Shown here: piece after piece, positions 1 to 7,487 of the stretch
Numbering within the stretch: position 1 is the stretch's first letter
How the letters are laid out: the number at the start of each line of letters is the position of its first letter
Assembly (NCBI GenBank): GCA_027486755.1
Contig: JAIXOM010000050.1
Location: 1 to 32,549 of the forward strand
Reading direction: 5' to 3'
DNA length: 32,549 bases
Source of the DNA: Comamonadaceae bacterium
Lineage (GTDB): Bacteria; Pseudomonadota; Gammaproteobacteria; Burkholderiales; Burkholderiaceae_C
The notes under the pieces: model-generated
Seen by the model: the letters and a program-made list of their open reading frames with translations, nothing else
What the model was told of the DNA's origin: nothing
Databases searched by the model: none
Position numbers and translations under genes: made by a program

Positions 1-224
1 CAAGCCGCCTTGCTACCCCCTCCCAACGAGGAAGAGGGAGGTCAAGCTGCATTGCCACCCCCTCCCAACGAGGAAGAGGGAGGTCAAGCTGCATTGCCAC
101 CCCCTCCCAACGAGGAAGTGGGAGCACAAGCCGCCTTGCCACCCCCTCCCAACGAGGAAGTGGGAGGTCAAGCTGCATTGCCACCCCCTCCCAACGAGAG
201 GGAGGGTGCACAAGCCGCCTTGCT
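1..224 (+). repeat. In-frame 42-base tandem repeats in mfd
   Basis: Five near-identical 42-base units start at 1, 43, 85, 127 and 169, and a sixth, truncated unit starts at 211. Each encodes 14 residues of the type QAALPPPPNEEEGG, with small substitutions (EEV for EEE, GA for GG). Because the unit is a multiple of three, the frame stays open. Each unit carries a CCCTCCC/GGGAGG inverted core like the palindromic element at 225-264, so the array probably arose by expansion of such an element (inference). The array may extend left of the window. Confidence 0.9.
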
Positions 225-2673
225 ACCCCCTCCCCCTCTGGGGGAGGGTTGGGGTGGGGGCACGGAGTTCCAAAAGCTGCCCGACCTATCGGTCAGCCGT
301 GGCGCCGAAGACCCGCTGCAAAACCTCAAGTCCCATCTGGCGAGCTCGCCGCGCCGCGCCCTCATCCTGGCCGAAAGCGCGGGCCGGCGCGAGAGCCTGT
401 TGGACTTTCTGCGCGCCAGCGGGGTGCAGCCGGTCGGCTTCGACAGCCTGCAGGAATTCATGGCCAGCAGCGAAAAGCTGGGCATTGCCAATGCCGCCTT
501 GGCGCAGGGCTTTGCCTGGGGCCAAGCCAGCCTGGACCTGATCACCGAGACCGAACTCTTTGCAGCTGCTCCAGCGGCACGACGGCGCGGCAAACGCCAG
601 GAGCAGGTCAGCGATGTCGAGGCGCTGATCAAAGACCTGGCCGAGCTCAATGTGGGCGATCCGGTGGTGCACAGCGCCCACGGCATCGGGCGCTATCGGG
701 GCCTGGTCAATATGGATATCGGCCAGGGACCGAGTGAATTTCTGCATCTGGAATACGCCGACAAGGCGGTGCTCTACGTGCCGGTCAGCCAGTTGCACCA
801 GATCGGCCGCTACACCGGCGTCAGCGCAGACGAAGCGCCACTGCACCGTCTGGGCTCGGGCCAGTGGGAAAAAGCCCGCCGCAAGGCAGCCGAGCAGGTG
901 CGCGACGCCGCCGCCGAGCTGCTCAACATCTATGCCCGACGCGCCGCCCGCCAGGGCCATGCCTTCCGTTACTCGCCCAAGGACTACGAGCAATTTGCCA
1001 CCGACTTTGGCTTTGAGGAGACCGCCGACCAGCGCGGCGCCATCCACGCCGTGATTCAGGACATGATCAGCCCCCGTCCCATGGACCGCCTGGTCTGCGG
1101 CGATGTGGGCTTTGGCAAGACCGAGGTGGCCTTGCGTGCGGCCTTCATCGCCATGACCGGCGGCAAGCAGGTGGCGCTGCTGGCACCCACCACCTTGCTG
1201 GCCGAGCAGCACTACCAGACCCTGGTCGACCGCTTTGCCAAGTGGCCGGTCAAGGTGGCCGAGATGAGCCGCTTTCGCTCAGCCAAGGAGATCACGGCGG
1301 CCATCAAAGGCATTGCCGACGGCAGCATCGACATTGTGGTGGGCACCCACAAGCTGCTCAGCGCCGACGTGAAGTTTGCCCGCCTGGGCCTGCTGATCAT
1401 CGACGAGGAGCACCGCTTTGGCGTGCGCCACAAAGAGGCCATGAAAGCGCTGCGCGCCGAGGTCGATGTGCTGACCCTGACCGCCACGCCGATACCGCGC
1501 ACCTTGGGGATGGCGCTGGAAGGCCTGCGCGACATGAGCGTGATTGCGACGGCGCCACAGCGGCGCCTGGCGATCAAGACCTTTGTCCGCAGCGAGTCCA
1601 ACGGAGTGATCCGCGAGGCAGTATTGCGCGAGCTCAAGCGCGGTGGCCAGGTCTACTTCCTGCACAACGAGGTCGAGACCATCCAGAACCGGCGCGAAAA
1701 GCTCGAAGCCCTGCTGCCCGAGGCGGGCATTGCGGTGGCCCATGGACAGATGCCCGAGCGCGAGCTCGAGCGGGTGATGAAAGACTTTGTGGCCCAGCGC
1801 TACAACCTACTGCTGTGCTCGACCATCATCGAGACCGGCATTGATGTGCCCAATGCCAACACCATCGTGATGGCGCGCGCCGACAAATTCGGTCTGGCCC
1901 AGTTGCACCAGTTGCGCGGACGGGTCGGGCGCAGCCACCACCAAGCCTACGCCTACCTGATGGTGCCCGATCTGGAGAGCCTGTCCAAGGCCGCGCAGCA
2001 GCGGCTCGATGCCATCGGCCAGATGGAAGAGCTGGGCTCCGGTTTTTACCTGGCGATGCATGACCTGGAAATTCGCGGCGCCGGCGAGGTGCTGGGCGAA
2101 AGCCAGTCGGGCAATATGATGGAAGTGGGCTTTCAGCTCTACAACGAGATGCTCTCGGAGGCGGTACGCAGCCTCAAAGCCGGCCGCGAGCCCGACCTGC
2201 TCAGCCCCTTGAGCGTGACCACCGAGATCAACCTGCACGCACCGGCCCTGCTGCCCGACGACTATTGCGGCGACGTGCACCTGCGCCTGTCTTTCTACAA
2301 AAAGCTGGCGACAGCCAAAACCAGCGAGCAGATTGACAGCCTGCATGAAGAAATCGTCGACCGCTTTGGCAAGCTGCCGCCGCAGGGCCAGACCCTGATC
2401 GACGTGCACCGCCTGCGGGTGCTGGCCCGGCCCTATGGCGTGCTCAAGGTCGACGCTGCGCCCGGTGTGATCCACATCAGCTTCAAGAAAGACGCGCCCA
2501 TAGACCCCATGAACATCATCGGCTTGGTGCAGAAAAACAAGCACATCAAGCTGGCCGGCAACGACCGGCTGCGCATAGAGCGGGCCCTGCCCGATGCGCC
2601 CATGCGCGCGCAGATGGTGCGCGATGTGCTGCGCAGCCTGGGCAAGCCGCGGCAAGAAGAAGTCGCAGCCTGA
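1..2673 (+). CDS. mfd: Transcription-repair coupling factor Mfd (5' part outside window)
   Basis: Mfd is the ATP-dependent translocase that removes RNA polymerase stalled at DNA lesions and recruits UvrA. The reading frame is open at base 1, so the N-terminal UvrB-like domains lie outside; the E. coli protein is about 1150 residues and about 890 are visible here. In order: a repeat-rich Pro/Gly insert (bases 1-264), the D3 region (about 300-540), the CarD-like RNA-polymerase-interaction domain (about 610-830, containing HSAHGIGRYRGL), and the RecG-like motor. The motor shows GFGKT (about 1108-1122), IIDEEHRFGV, TATPIPRTL, and LRGRVGRSHH in motif VI. A C-terminal TRCF domain ends at TGA 2671-2673. 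The oddity is the insert placed just before D3, in an interdomain linker. The identification is firm. Whether the insert affects function is unknown. Confidence 0.96.
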   Translation, partial: QAALLPPPNEEEGGQAALPPPPNEEEGGQAALPPPPNEEVGAQAALPPPPNEEVGGQAALPPPPNEREGAQAALLPPPPLGEGWGGGTEFQKLPDLSVSRGAEDPLQNLKSHLASSPRRALILAESAGRRESLLDFLRASGVQPVGFDSLQEFMASSEKLGIANAALAQGFAWGQASLDLITETELFAAAPAARRRGKRQEQVSDVEALIKDLAELNVGDPVVHSAHGIGRYRGLVNMDIGQGPSEFLHLEYADKAVLYVPVSQLHQIGRYTGVSADEAPLHRLGSGQWEKARRKAAEQVRDAAAELLNIYARRAARQGHAFRYSPKDYEQFATDFGFEETADQRGAIHAVIQDMISPRPMDRLVCGDVGFGKTEVALRAAFIAMTGGKQVALLAPTTLLAEQHYQTLVDRFAKWPVKVAEMSRFRSAKEITAAIKGIADGSIDIVVGTHKLLSADVKFARLGLLIIDEEHRFGVRHKEAMKALRAEVDVLTLTATPIPRTLGMALEGLRDMSVIATAPQRRLAIKTFVRSESNGVIREAVLRELKRGGQVYFLHNEVETIQNRREKLEALLPEAGIAVAHGQMPERELERVMKDFVAQRYNLLLCSTIIETGIDVPNANTIVMARADKFGLAQLHQLRGRVGRSHHQAYAYLMVPDLESLSKAAQQRLDAIGQMEELGSGFYLAMHDLEIRGAGEVLGESQSGNMMEVGFQLYNEMLSEAVRSLKAGREPDLLSPLSVTTEINLHAPALLPDDYCGDVHLRLSFYKKLATAKTSEQIDSLHEEIVDRFGKLPPQGQTLIDVHRLRVLARPYGVLKVDAAPGVIHISFKKDAPIDPMNIIGLVQKNKHIKLAGNDRLRIERALPDAPMRAQMVRDVLRSLGKPRQEEVAA
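225..264 (+). repeat. GC-rich palindromic element in mfd
   Basis: The sequence has CCCTCCCCC and GGGGGAGGG arms around a short loop, followed by a tail of G-runs (TTGGGGTGGGGGC). It is translated in frame as PPPPLGEGWGGG. The same arrangement recurs in lpdA and aceF in this window, so it is a dispersed repeat family. The G-run half fits a four-tract G-quadruplex pattern. Confidence 0.8.
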
Positions 2674-2689
2674 ACTGTCAGCCGGGGCA

Positions 2690-2722
2690 TGGACGATCAG
2701 GCCTAAATTAGCTAATATTAGC
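2690..2722 (+). promoter_or_regulatory. Putative promoter/operator of the phd-vapC pair
   Basis: A TGGACG hexamer (2690-2695) lies 17 bases before TAATAT (2713-2718), a fair sigma-70 match. The -10 is embedded in a perfect 12-base palindrome, GCTAATATTAGC (2711-2722), about 20 bases before the antitoxin ATG. Antitoxins of this type usually repress their own promoter through such palindromes. The operator role is inferred. Confidence 0.5.
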
Positions 2723-2741
2723 CAACCCAAAAGGATCCGCC

Positions 2742-2987
2742 ATGACACCCGTCAACATGCTGCAAGCCAAGTCCAACCTATCGCGCCTGGTTGAAGCCTT
2801 GGAGCAAGGTGTGGAGCGCGAAATCGTGATTGCCCGCAATGGCAAACCTGCCGCCAAATTGGTGCCGCTCAACGCTGGCCCCGCCCCCGGCCAGCGCCTG
2901 GGAATCGCCAAGGGCGCATTCGAGGTGCCCGAGGACATTGACCAGCACAACACCGAGGTAGCCGCGCTCTTTCAGGGCCGGCAGTGA
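2742..2987 (+). CDS. Phd/YefM-type antitoxin
   Basis: This is an 81-residue protein opening with MTPVNMLQAKSNLSRLVEAL and continuing with an EIVIARNGKPAAKLVPL strand-turn-strand. That is the characteristic N-terminal DNA-binding and dimer fold of Phd/YefM antitoxins. The C-terminal tail (from about residue 50) would wrap the toxin. The start is supported by AAGGA about 7 bases upstream of ATG 2742. The stop codon overlaps the GTG start of the PIN-domain toxin, so the two are translationally coupled. It probably neutralises the toxin and represses the operon through the palindrome at 2711-2722. The family call is strong; the exact subfamily is not determined. Confidence 0.88.
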   Translation: MTPVNMLQAKSNLSRLVEALEQGVEREIVIARNGKPAAKLVPLNAGPAPGQRLGIAKGAFEVPEDIDQHNTEVAALFQGRQ

Positions 2988-3370
2988 ACCTTCTGCTCGA
3001 CACCCATGTAGCCCTGTGGGCCATCACCGACAGCCCGCATCTGTCCGAACGCGCCAGATCCCTGGTGGCCGATCCGGCGAACACGGTCTGGGTCAGCGTG
3101 GCCAGCCTCTGGGAAATCGCCATCAAGCAAAGCCTCGGGCGCGGCGACATGCCCATCACCGCTGAGCAAGGCAAGGCCTGGTTCGAGCAGTCGGGCTATC
3201 GCCTGCTGCCCATCGAGGCGCCGCATGTGCTGACGGTGGCTCAACTGCCGGCCCGCCACAATGACCCCTTTGATCGCCTGCTGGTGGCCCAAGCCCTGAC
3301 CGAACCGCTGCGCCTCATTACGCACGACGCCCAGGTGGCCTCTTACTCCGACACTGTGATCTTGATCTGA
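2984..3370 (+). CDS. PIN-domain (VapC-like) toxin ribonuclease
   Basis: This is a 128-residue PIN-domain protein, the usual length. The acidic metal-binding residues expected of a VapC-type RNase are visible: D6 (LLLDTHVALW), E44 (SLWEIAIK), D94/D97 (HNDPFDRLL) and D115 (LITHDAQV). It would cleave RNA when freed from its antitoxin; the target cannot be read from sequence. The start is GTG 2984, overlapping the antitoxin TGA (GTGA). The gene ends directly before serB, with a TTG immediately after its stop, so serB could receive read-through. All catalytic positions are intact, so the module looks functional. Confidence 0.88.
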   Translation: MNLLLDTHVALWAITDSPHLSERARSLVADPANTVWVSVASLWEIAIKQSLGRGDMPITAEQGKAWFEQSGYRLLPIEAPHVLTVAQLPARHNDPFDRLLVAQALTEPLRLITHDAQVASYSDTVILI

Positions 3371-3376
3371 TTGACC

Positions 3377-4096
3377 ATGACCCCTGCCCTCCCCAAAGCC
3401 ACCCCTGGCCTGGTCCTGAACGTCGCCCTGCGCCCGCGCAAGCTCAGCGACTTCAAGCTGGTCGCCTTTGACATGGACTCCACGCTGATCAACATCGAGT
3501 GTGTGGACGAGATTGCCGATGCGGTGGGTAAGAAGGCCGAGGTGGCGGCCATCACTGAGGCGGCGATGCGCGGCGAGATTGCCGACTACAAGGAAAGCCT
3601 GCGCCGCCGGGTGGCTTTGCTCAAGGGCGTGAGCGTGGCCGACATGCAGCGCGTCTACGACGAGCGCCTGCGCCTGAACCCGGGCGCGGCCGAGCTGGTG
3701 CAGGCCTGCAAGGCGGTGGGCATGAAGGTGCTGCTGGTCTCCGGCGGCTTTACCTTCTTTACAGACCGTATCCGCGACCGGCTGGGCATAGACCTCACCC
3801 GCTCCAATGTCCTCGAGCTCGAAGGCGAAGTTCTGACCGGCCGCATGGTCGATCAGCCCTGGGGCGATATCTGCGACGGCGAAGAAAAAAAGCGCATGCT
3901 GCTGCAGACCTGCAGCCAACTGAGCATCTTGCCAGCCCAGGCCATTGCGGTGGGCGACGGTGCCAACGACCTGCCCATGATGGGCCAGGCCGGCTTGTCG
4001 GTGGCCTACCACGCCAAGCCGGCGGTGCGCGCGCAGGCCATGGTGGCCATCAATGAGGGCGGCCTTGACCGTCTGCTCGAGGTCTTGGAGCGCTGA
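3377..4096 (+). CDS. serB: Phosphoserine phosphatase SerB
   Basis: SerB hydrolyses O-phosphoserine to serine, the last step of serine biosynthesis. The 239-residue protein is a HAD-superfamily enzyme. Motif I is FDMDSTL, with nucleophile D32 and acid D34 counted from ATG 3377. Substrate-binding residues lie in IECVDEIAD, motif II is LLVSGGFTFF and motif IV is VGDGANDLPMM. It has the short form, without the longer N-terminal ACT-like region found in some SerB proteins. A TTG at 3371, two codons earlier, is an alternative start adjoining the upstream toxin stop; ATG 3377 is preferred, although neither has a strong ribosome-binding site. Confidence 0.93.
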   Translation: MTPALPKATPGLVLNVALRPRKLSDFKLVAFDMDSTLINIECVDEIADAVGKKAEVAAITEAAMRGEIADYKESLRRRVALLKGVSVADMQRVYDERLRLNPGAAELVQACKAVGMKVLLVSGGFTFFTDRIRDRLGIDLTRSNVLELEGEVLTGRMVDQPWGDICDGEEKKRMLLQTCSQLSILPAQAIAVGDGANDLPMMGQAGLSVAYHAKPAVRAQAMVAINEGGLDRLLEVLER

Positions 4097-4172
4097 GCCT
4101 GGCTGCCCCGGGCGCGGGCTTGGGGCTTGAAAGCGTCCAGGCCGCCTCCATGTCTTGCGCAGGAAAGGCCCT

Positions 4173-4607
4173 ATGACCACCGCCCTGCACATCGTCTGCC
4201 CGCACTGCCACACCACCAACCGCATCCAAAGTGAGGACCTGAACAAGGAGGCCGACTGCGGCCGCTGCCATCAGGCCCTGTTCACCGGCCGACCGGTAGC
4301 ACTGGATGAAGCGGCGTTCGATCGCCATCTGCAGCGCAGCCAGATCCCGCTGCTGGTCGATTTCTGGGCGCCCTGGTGCGGGCCTTGCCGACACATGGCG
4401 CCGGCCTTTGAGCAGGCCGCTGGCCTGCTCGAGCCCCAGCTCAGGCTGGCCAAGGTCGATACCGAGGCAGTGCCAAATTTAGGCAGCCGCTTTGCCATCC
4501 GCAGCATTCCCACCCTGGCCCTGTTTCATCAAGGCCGAGAGGTCGCTCGCCAAAGCGGCGCCATGGGGCGCGATGACATCGTGCGCTGGGCGCGGGCGCA
4601 GCTGTAG
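4173..4607 (+). CDS. trxC: Thioredoxin 2 (TrxC)
   Basis: This is a 144-residue cytoplasmic thiol-disulfide reductant. An N-terminal zinc knuckle uses C9/C12 (VCPHCH) and C29/C32 (CGRC), which separates TrxC from ordinary thioredoxin. The thioredoxin fold follows with WCGPC (C69/C72) and the cis-proline loop SIPTLALF. ATG 4173 follows AGGAAAGG at good spacing. In other bacteria TrxC is often induced by oxidative stress; no OxyR site was identified here. The gene converges with the small gene at 4677-4985, with two hairpins between them. Confidence 0.93.
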   Translation: MTTALHIVCPHCHTTNRIQSEDLNKEADCGRCHQALFTGRPVALDEAAFDRHLQRSQIPLLVDFWAPWCGPCRHMAPAFEQAAGLLEPQLRLAKVDTEAVPNLGSRFAIRSIPTLALFHQGREVARQSGAMGRDDIVRWARAQL

Positions 4608-4622
4608 CGAGCCGGTTTACAA

Positions 4623-4658
4623 GCGGCCTGAAGGCCGCCATCGCCGCGAGGGCGCGGC
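4623..4658. terminator. Two GC hairpins between convergent trxC and the small gene
   Basis: The first hairpin is GCGGCC-TGAA-GGCCGC (4623-4638). The second is GCCGCG-AGGG-CGCGGC (4643-4658). There is no U-tract, so a bidirectional Rho-independent terminator is uncertain. The paired-hairpin layout and the GCGGCTCCCAC tail resemble REP-like intergenic repeats of proteobacteria (recognition, not tested). Confidence 0.45.
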
Positions 4659-4676
4659 TCCCACTTCCCCACATCT

Positions 4677-4985
4677 TCAGTCCAGCACGATCTCGAACTG
4701 GGCATCGCCCATGTAGCGGTGCGGGCCCAGGGCGGCGCTCAGGGCCGCTGCCTCGGCTGCCTGCCAGCCCTGCATGATCGCGCGCTCGGCTTCGTCCAGG
4801 GCCTCAAGATCGACTGCTTCTCCATGAATTTGCAGCAGCCTGAGGTACTGCCGATAGACCGGCGCCACCAGTTCGGCCCCGCCCAATTCGGCCTCAAGCG
4901 CCCGGCCATACCGTTGCTCAGCCTGCCGGCGCTCGGCCGCGCCGGCTTCATCAAAAACCTGCAAGACCACCCGGTAGCCGCTCAT
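4677..4985 (-). CDS. Small uncharacterised protein downstream of psd
   Basis: I do not recognise the family. The chosen start (ATG 4985, MSGYRVVLQVFDEAG) gives 102 residues; an open frame continues further upstream but overlaps psd. The protein is acidic, Ala/Glu-rich and predicted helical in its middle (about residues 15-85), with no signal peptide, membrane segment or cysteine pair. It ends in a short strand-like FEIVLD. It follows psd by 25 bases on the same strand and is probably co-transcribed with it. No function is inferred. Confidence 0.6.
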   Translation of the reverse strand: MSGYRVVLQVFDEAGAAERRQAEQRYGRALEAELGGAELVAPVYRQYLRLLQIHGEAVDLEALDEAERAIMQGWQAAEAAALSAALGPHRYMGDAQFEIVLD

Positions 4986-5010
4986 GGACGCGCCTTCATC
5001 GCCCCAGCCA

Positions 5011-5865
5011 TCAGGCCAGCGCCGGGCATCCGGCCATGGGTTGGCCCATGCGCACTGCGCCGCCGCTGTGCCAATCGGCATTGAAGTCCAGCGGTCCGGC
5101 GGGAAACAGCATGACCACGGTCGAGCCCAGCATAAACCGGCCCATCTCCTGGCCCTGCTCCAAACTCACCGGGCTATCCGTGTAATCCCATTGCCGCACG
5201 TCACCATGGCTGCGCTCAATCACCCCGTGCCAGACGGTGGCCATGCTGCCGACGATGGTCGCGCCCACCAGCACCAGCACCCAGGGCTTGCCCTGGGTCT
5301 CAAAAACACACACCACGCGCTCGTTGCGGGCAAAAAGGCCGGGGACACCCCGGGCTGTGGCCGGGTTGACCGAATACAGATCGCCCGGCACGTGAATCAT
5401 GCGCTTGAGCACGCCGCCACAGGGCATGTGAATGCGGTGGTAGTCGCGCGGGCTCAAGTAGAGCGTGGCAAAGTGGCCGTTTTCAAAGCGGCGCGCCAGT
5501 TCGGCATCGCCGCCGACCAGCGCTCGCGTGGAGTAAGTGTGGCCCTTGGCCTGAAAGATCTGATCGCCGCCTTCGATGGCACCAAACTGGCTGATGGCCC
5601 CGTCGACCGGACAGATCAGGTCGGCCTGGGCCAGGGGGCGGGCGCCGGGCTTGAGGGCGCGGGTGAAAAACGCATTGAAGCTGGCATAAGCGGCCACATC
5701 GGGCTCGGCCGCCTCGTGCATATCGACGCCATAGCGGCCGACGAACCAGCGTATCAGCCGCTCTGTGCCGGCCCCGCCTCGCCAGGACGCCACCCGACCG
5801 GCCAGGCGCGTCATGGCTTGCTGAGGCAAAAAATGCTGAATGAGGACGCTCAGGCGTTCAGACAC
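5011..5865 (-). CDS. psd: Phosphatidylserine decarboxylase proenzyme
   Basis: Psd converts phosphatidylserine to phosphatidylethanolamine at the inner membrane. The 284-residue length matches the bacterial type I enzyme. The self-cleavage motif LGST is present near the C-terminus (FMLGSTVVMLF); cleavage between G247 and S248 would create the pyruvoyl cofactor on the alpha subunit. Other family blocks are FNAFFTRALKPGARP, PVDGAISQFG, YLSPRDYHRIHMP and the catalytic-His region around HRIHMP. The start is GTG 5865, preceded by GGAG. A small gene follows 25 bases downstream. Confidence 0.95.
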   Translation of the reverse strand: MSERLSVLIQHFLPQQAMTRLAGRVASWRGGAGTERLIRWFVGRYGVDMHEAAEPDVAAYASFNAFFTRALKPGARPLAQADLICPVDGAISQFGAIEGGDQIFQAKGHTYSTRALVGGDAELARRFENGHFATLYLSPRDYHRIHMPCGGVLKRMIHVPGDLYSVNPATARGVPGLFARNERVVCVFETQGKPWVLVLVGATIVGSMATVWHGVIERSHGDVRQWDYTDSPVSLEQGQEMGRFMLGSTVVMLFPAGPLDFNADWHSGGAVRMGQPMAGCPALA

Positions 5866-6077
5866 GGGCTAGGCTCCAGGAAGTTTGGGGGGCTGCAGCC
5901 ATCAAAGGGCTAGCGACCGATGCAGGACGATGGTCCGGGAAGTCCATGCGGGCAATTGCCGCTACCGGACCAGGGAGCGCGATTTTATCGAGCCCTGTCA
6001 GCCTGACCCAGCAAGCCAGCCGGATGCCCCGAATCGAGCTTGACCGCCAAGGCGCAGCGCACTTAAGCTTGACGCTT

Positions 6078-6641
6078 ATGAATCTTCTGCCACCGAGCCG
6101 CCTGATCGCCTGGCATGGCCTGAGCGCCCTGCTGCTGGCTGCGCCGCTGGCTCAGGCCGACGAACTCGAGGCTTTCCTGAACGCCAAGGGCCTCCTAGAG
6201 CCTCACACCGTCAGCCGTCCGCAGGCCTCGGCCAAGGCGGCAGAACTGGCTGTCCACGCCATGGGCTTTATTGGCGTGCCCTACAAATGGGGCGGCAATG
6301 AGGCCGAAACCGGCCTGGACTGCAGTGGCTTCGTGCGGGCGGTGTACCAGCAGATGACCGGGGTGGTGCTGCCGCGTACCTCGGACAAGCAGGCAGCGGC
6401 CACCCACAGCATTGACCCGCAAGACCTGGCGCCGGGCGATCTGGTGTTTTTCAACACGATGCGGCAGACGTTCAGCCATGTGGGCATCTACATCGGCGGC
6501 GGCAGGTTCGTCCATGCGCCCAGAACCGGCGCGCGCATCACGCTCGAACACCTCTCAGGCAACTACTGGCGCCAGCGCTTTGACGGTGCCCGCCGGGTGG
6601 CGCTGGCCGGCGGCGCCTCAAGTTCGGCGCCCTTGCCCTGA
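6078..6641 (+). CDS. Exported NlpC/P60 (C40) cell-wall hydrolase
   Basis: This is a 187-residue putative peptidoglycan endopeptidase. ATG 6078 is chosen because it gives a clear signal peptide (about residues 1-27, ending AQA-DE), although the frame is open further upstream. The NlpC/P60 domain runs from about residue 55 to 175. The catalytic Cys82 lies in GLDCSGFV, His134 in FSHVGIYIGG, and His146 in RFVHAPRTG is a candidate third residue. The YKWGG and PGDLVFF blocks are typical. It would cleave peptide cross-bridges in the periplasm. It is divergent from psd. No lipobox cysteine is seen, so it is predicted to be soluble in the periplasm. Confidence 0.9.
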   Translation: MNLLPPSRLIAWHGLSALLLAAPLAQADELEAFLNAKGLLEPHTVSRPQASAKAAELAVHAMGFIGVPYKWGGNEAETGLDCSGFVRAVYQQMTGVVLPRTSDKQAAATHSIDPQDLAPGDLVFFNTMRQTFSHVGIYIGGGRFVHAPRTGARITLEHLSGNYWRQRFDGARRVALAGGASSSAPLP

Positions 6642-6669
6642 AAGCTGGCGGCAGATACCCCGCAGCTGC

Positions 6670-7125
6670 TCAGGAGCCGCCCTGCTCGGCCTTTTCAAGC
6701 GTGGACTCGACGAACTTGCGATACAGCTCATTGAGCTGCGGCTGGCGCTGCTGAATCTCGACCCATTCCAGGTCAAAGGGCAGGCCCATCCACTGGCCCA
6801 TCTTCTTGAGTTCGGCGTTGCAGATCTTGATGGATTTGCGGCAGCTCTCGAAGGACTCGATGTCCTCGGGCATCAGCGCCTCGCGGGGGTTGATGCTCAG
6901 GTCGGCCTCCATCAACACCAGCTGGTCATGCGCCACGCTGCGCTCGCGCCGCACCGCATCGGCGTTGCGCTTAGGTTCGGCCGCGGCCTGCGCCGCCGGC
7001 GTCGCCGTATTGCCCATGCGGGCCACCACATCCTTGAAGCCCTGCTGGGTAAAAAAATACAACAGCAATATCAGCACCAGCAGCAGGGTCAGCAAAATAA
7101 TGACGACGGTCAGGGCGGTGTCCAT
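6670..7125 (-). CDS. Small single-pass membrane protein of unknown function
   Basis: The chosen start, ATG 7125, gives a 151-residue protein that begins directly with one transmembrane helix (about residues 4-25, very Leu/Ile/Val-rich). An Ala-rich linker and a soluble, charged, helical C-terminal region follow, containing PREALMPEDIESFESC. An upstream extension of the frame is possible but would place a long soluble tail before the helix, and a GGAAA-like ribosome-binding site supports 7125. I do not recognise the family. The gene converges with the NlpC/P60 gene. The C-terminal part probably faces the cytoplasm or periplasm as a single domain; topology was not resolved. Confidence 0.7.
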   Translation of the reverse strand: MDTALTVVIILLTLLLVLILLLYFFTQQGFKDVVARMGNTATPAAQAAAEPKRNADAVRRERSVAHDQLVLMEADLSINPREALMPEDIESFESCRKSIKICNAELKKMGQWMGLPFDLEWVEIQQRQPQLNELYRKFVESTLEKAEQGGS

Positions 7126-7242
7126 GGCGTTTCCAATCTCAGCAAACTGGGCCAATGGTATAACTTTTTCCTGGACTGGCAAGGCTTGTCCCCACGCCGA
7201 TTTCGCCCAAACCGGCCGAACTGGACCTCGTGGAAATCCCCC

Positions 7243-7271
7243 TTGTTCTGCCGTGACTCGGCGCGTGTAAT
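7243..7271 (+). promoter_or_regulatory. Putative sigma-70 promoter
   Basis: TTGTTC (7243-7248) and TGTAAT (7266-7271) are separated by exactly 17 bases. They would transcribe the tiny frame at 7331 and the HAD phosphatase at 7488. The call is made by eye only. Confidence 0.4.
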
Positions 7272-7330
7272 GCCTCGGCCATGGATCGAAGCCAGGCCAG
7301 CCCAAGCTTTTCTGCCATCGAGGAGTATTC

Positions 7331-7417
7331 ATGCACCGCACTGTCCGCCAATTGACCGCAGCCTTGGCCCCGGGGACCCGTTTGAGCCCGTCAGCGCTTC
7401 GCAGGCTTTGGGCTTAG
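7331..7417 (+). CDS. Possible 28-residue leader or small protein
   Basis: ATG 7331 is preceded by GAGGAG at 5-base spacing, the best ribosome-binding site in this interval. The frame runs 28 codons to TAG 7415 and would encode an Arg/Ala/Leu-rich basic peptide. It lies 70 bases upstream of the HAD phosphatase and downstream of the putative promoter, so it might be a leader peptide or the decayed start of an older gene. There is no homology evidence. Confidence 0.25.
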   Translation: MHRTVRQLTAALAPGTRLSPSALRRLWA

Positions 7418-7487
7418 ACGGCACCATCACCGACCGGATCGACCTGTTTTCGCCGGCCGCGCCGCTATCCCCCGCCAACGGCGCGCC

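Larger units (their letters stand above)
7126..7487. other. 362-base intergenic region between divergent genes
   Basis: The region lies between the membrane-protein gene (-) and the HAD phosphatase (+). It contains a promoter-like pair on the + strand (7243-7271) and a 28-codon open frame with a strong ribosome-binding site (7331-7417). Nothing else is recognised. Confidence 0.6.

Noticed and set aside
1..210. Possible CRISPR array at the left edge
   Set aside because: The 42-base units are contiguous with no unique spacers and are translated in frame in mfd.
2972..4246. 424-codon open frame on the - strand across the toxin and serB
   Set aside because: It overlaps three well-supported + strand genes, and its His/Gln/Gly-rich translation has the look of a GC-rich shadow frame.
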